A stretch of 5,581 nucleotides of DNA from an uncultured Collinsella sp. Its GTDB lineage: Bacteria; Actinomycetota; Coriobacteriia; Coriobacteriales; Coriobacteriaceae. The position numbers and the translations under genes are program-made. Each line of letters opens with the position of its first letter. Position 1 is the stretch's first letter. Where the stretch lies: positions 1-5,581 of the forward strand of contig URWM01000119.1 of assembly GCA_900551655.1 (NCBI GenBank). Reading direction: 5' to 3'. Of the stretch, positions 5,378 through 5,581 are shown in pieces. The notes below the pieces were generated by a model. The model was not told the origin of the DNA. It did not search any database and saw only the letters and a program-made list of their open reading frames with translations.

Positions 5378-5536
5378 TCAACAAGATCCATCAGACCAAC
5401 CCCGCCGAGGAGCACGCGGGCTAGCCGCGCAGCGGCGCACGCCTGCAAAACTGGTTGAATAATGTGACGGCAGGGAGGGTCTCCGGGGCTGGGGGCGGGG
5501 GTTAAGTTTGTCGCGGGCCTTGAATATCAACTTCAT
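5378..5536 (-). CDS. small reverse-strand ORF, doubtful, unrecognised
   Basis: Fifty-two codons read from ATG (complement of 5534-5536) to TGA (complement of 5378-5380). It is preceded by GGGAGGT (complement of 5543-5549), a near-ideal ribosome binding site with six bases spacing. The product starts MKLIFKARDKL, then becomes Pro- and Arg-rich (NPRPQPRRP, VRRCAASPRAPRRGW); no membrane segment, signal or known domain is visible. A reverse transcript would meet the bidirectional terminator at 5323-5358 soon after the stop. Against it: low-complexity composition, no family resemblance, overlap with the G-run cluster, and closeness to a contig end with adapter sequence. It may instead be the translated side of an intergenic repeat, or the start of a gene broken by misassembly. 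Confidence 0.3.
   Translation of the reverse strand: MKLIFKARDKLNPRPQPRRPSLPSHYSTSFAGVRRCAASPRAPRRGWSDGSC
5473..5501 (+). other. G-run cluster fitting a G-quadruplex pattern
   Basis: Five runs of three or more G on the + strand: 5473-5475, 5477-5479, 5485-5488, 5491-5495 and 5497-5501, separated by loops of 1, 5, 2 and 1 bases. This satisfies the canonical four-run, short-loop quadruplex pattern with a spare run. It lies in the 3' intergenic region, on the strand opposite the small reverse ORF. Confidence 0.55.
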
Positions 5537-5569
5537 CCGAACACCTCCCATATTCATCCGTACATGTAC

Positions 5570-5581
5570 CTGTCTCTTATA
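5570..5581. other. Nextera/Tn5 mosaic-end adapter remnant at the contig end
   Basis: The last 12 bases, CTGTCTCTTATA, are identical to the first 12 of the 19-base mosaic-end read-through sequence used in Tn5 tagmentation libraries, and the match runs exactly to the end of the window. This is very likely untrimmed adapter, not genome. Genuine sequence probably ends at or before 5569. Confidence 0.85.

Noticed and set aside
5019..5384. 121-codon reverse-strand frame over the phosphoesterase 3' half and its terminator
   Set aside because: It runs through a strong terminator hairpin, has a Val/Gly/Ala-rich shadow composition and overlaps conserved metal-binding motifs on the + strand.
1..5581. 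CRISPR arrays, tRNA or rRNA genes, insertion sequences, attachment sites
   Set aside because: No regularly spaced repeats, no tRNA-like cloverleaf or rRNA core sequence, no transposase frame and no long terminal repeats were seen on either strand; the 3' Tn5 mosaic-end match is best explained as library adapter.

Overview
The window looks like the end of a contig from a GC-rich, gut-type actinobacterium, most likely a Coriobacteriia member such as Collinsella. That placement is inferred from overall GC, strong GC-ending codon preference, AAGGAGG-type ribosome binding sites, classical hairpin-plus-T-run terminators and the gene content; I cannot confirm it without a database search. All five clear protein genes read on the + strand.

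Region by region: (1) 6-1256 is a complete-looking 12-helix major facilitator of the UMF1/Atg22-like family. (2) 1257-1439 is a 183-base gap holding related inverted half-sites, a -10-like hexamer and a strong intrinsic terminator whose T-run ends only 7 bases before the next gene's Shine-Dalgarno. (3) 1440-4756 is a three-gene cassette: a soluble GT-A (family 2-like) glycosyltransferase, a LytS-class sensor histidine kinase overlapping it by four bases (ATGA), and, 72 bases on, a LytTR response regulator. A terminator closes it at 4764-4811. (4) 4848-5315 is a small MJ0936/YfcE-type metallophosphoesterase, closed by a strong bidirectional terminator at 5323-5358. (5) 5359-5581 has no convincing gene. 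It holds a 52-codon reverse-strand ORF with an excellent ribosome binding site, a G-run cluster that fits a G-quadruplex pattern, and at the very end 12 bases identical to the start of the Nextera (Tn5) mosaic-end adapter, probably uncut sequencing adapter.

How the genes work together: kinase and regulator should form a phosphorelay. The kinase has a short two-helix, cysteine-rich membrane hairpin and a GAF-like domain, and it would phosphorylate Asp54 of the regulator, whose LytTR domain binds DNA. Translational coupling of kinase to glycosyltransferase suggests that the sugar-transfer step and the signalling pair serve one process, perhaps an envelope or storage polymer, but no substrate can be read from the sequence. 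The most notable regulatory point is that any mRNA using the glycosyltransferase Shine-Dalgarno must first pass a full terminator, which points to read-through or attenuation control of the cassette. The transporter and the phosphoesterase look like independent neighbours.
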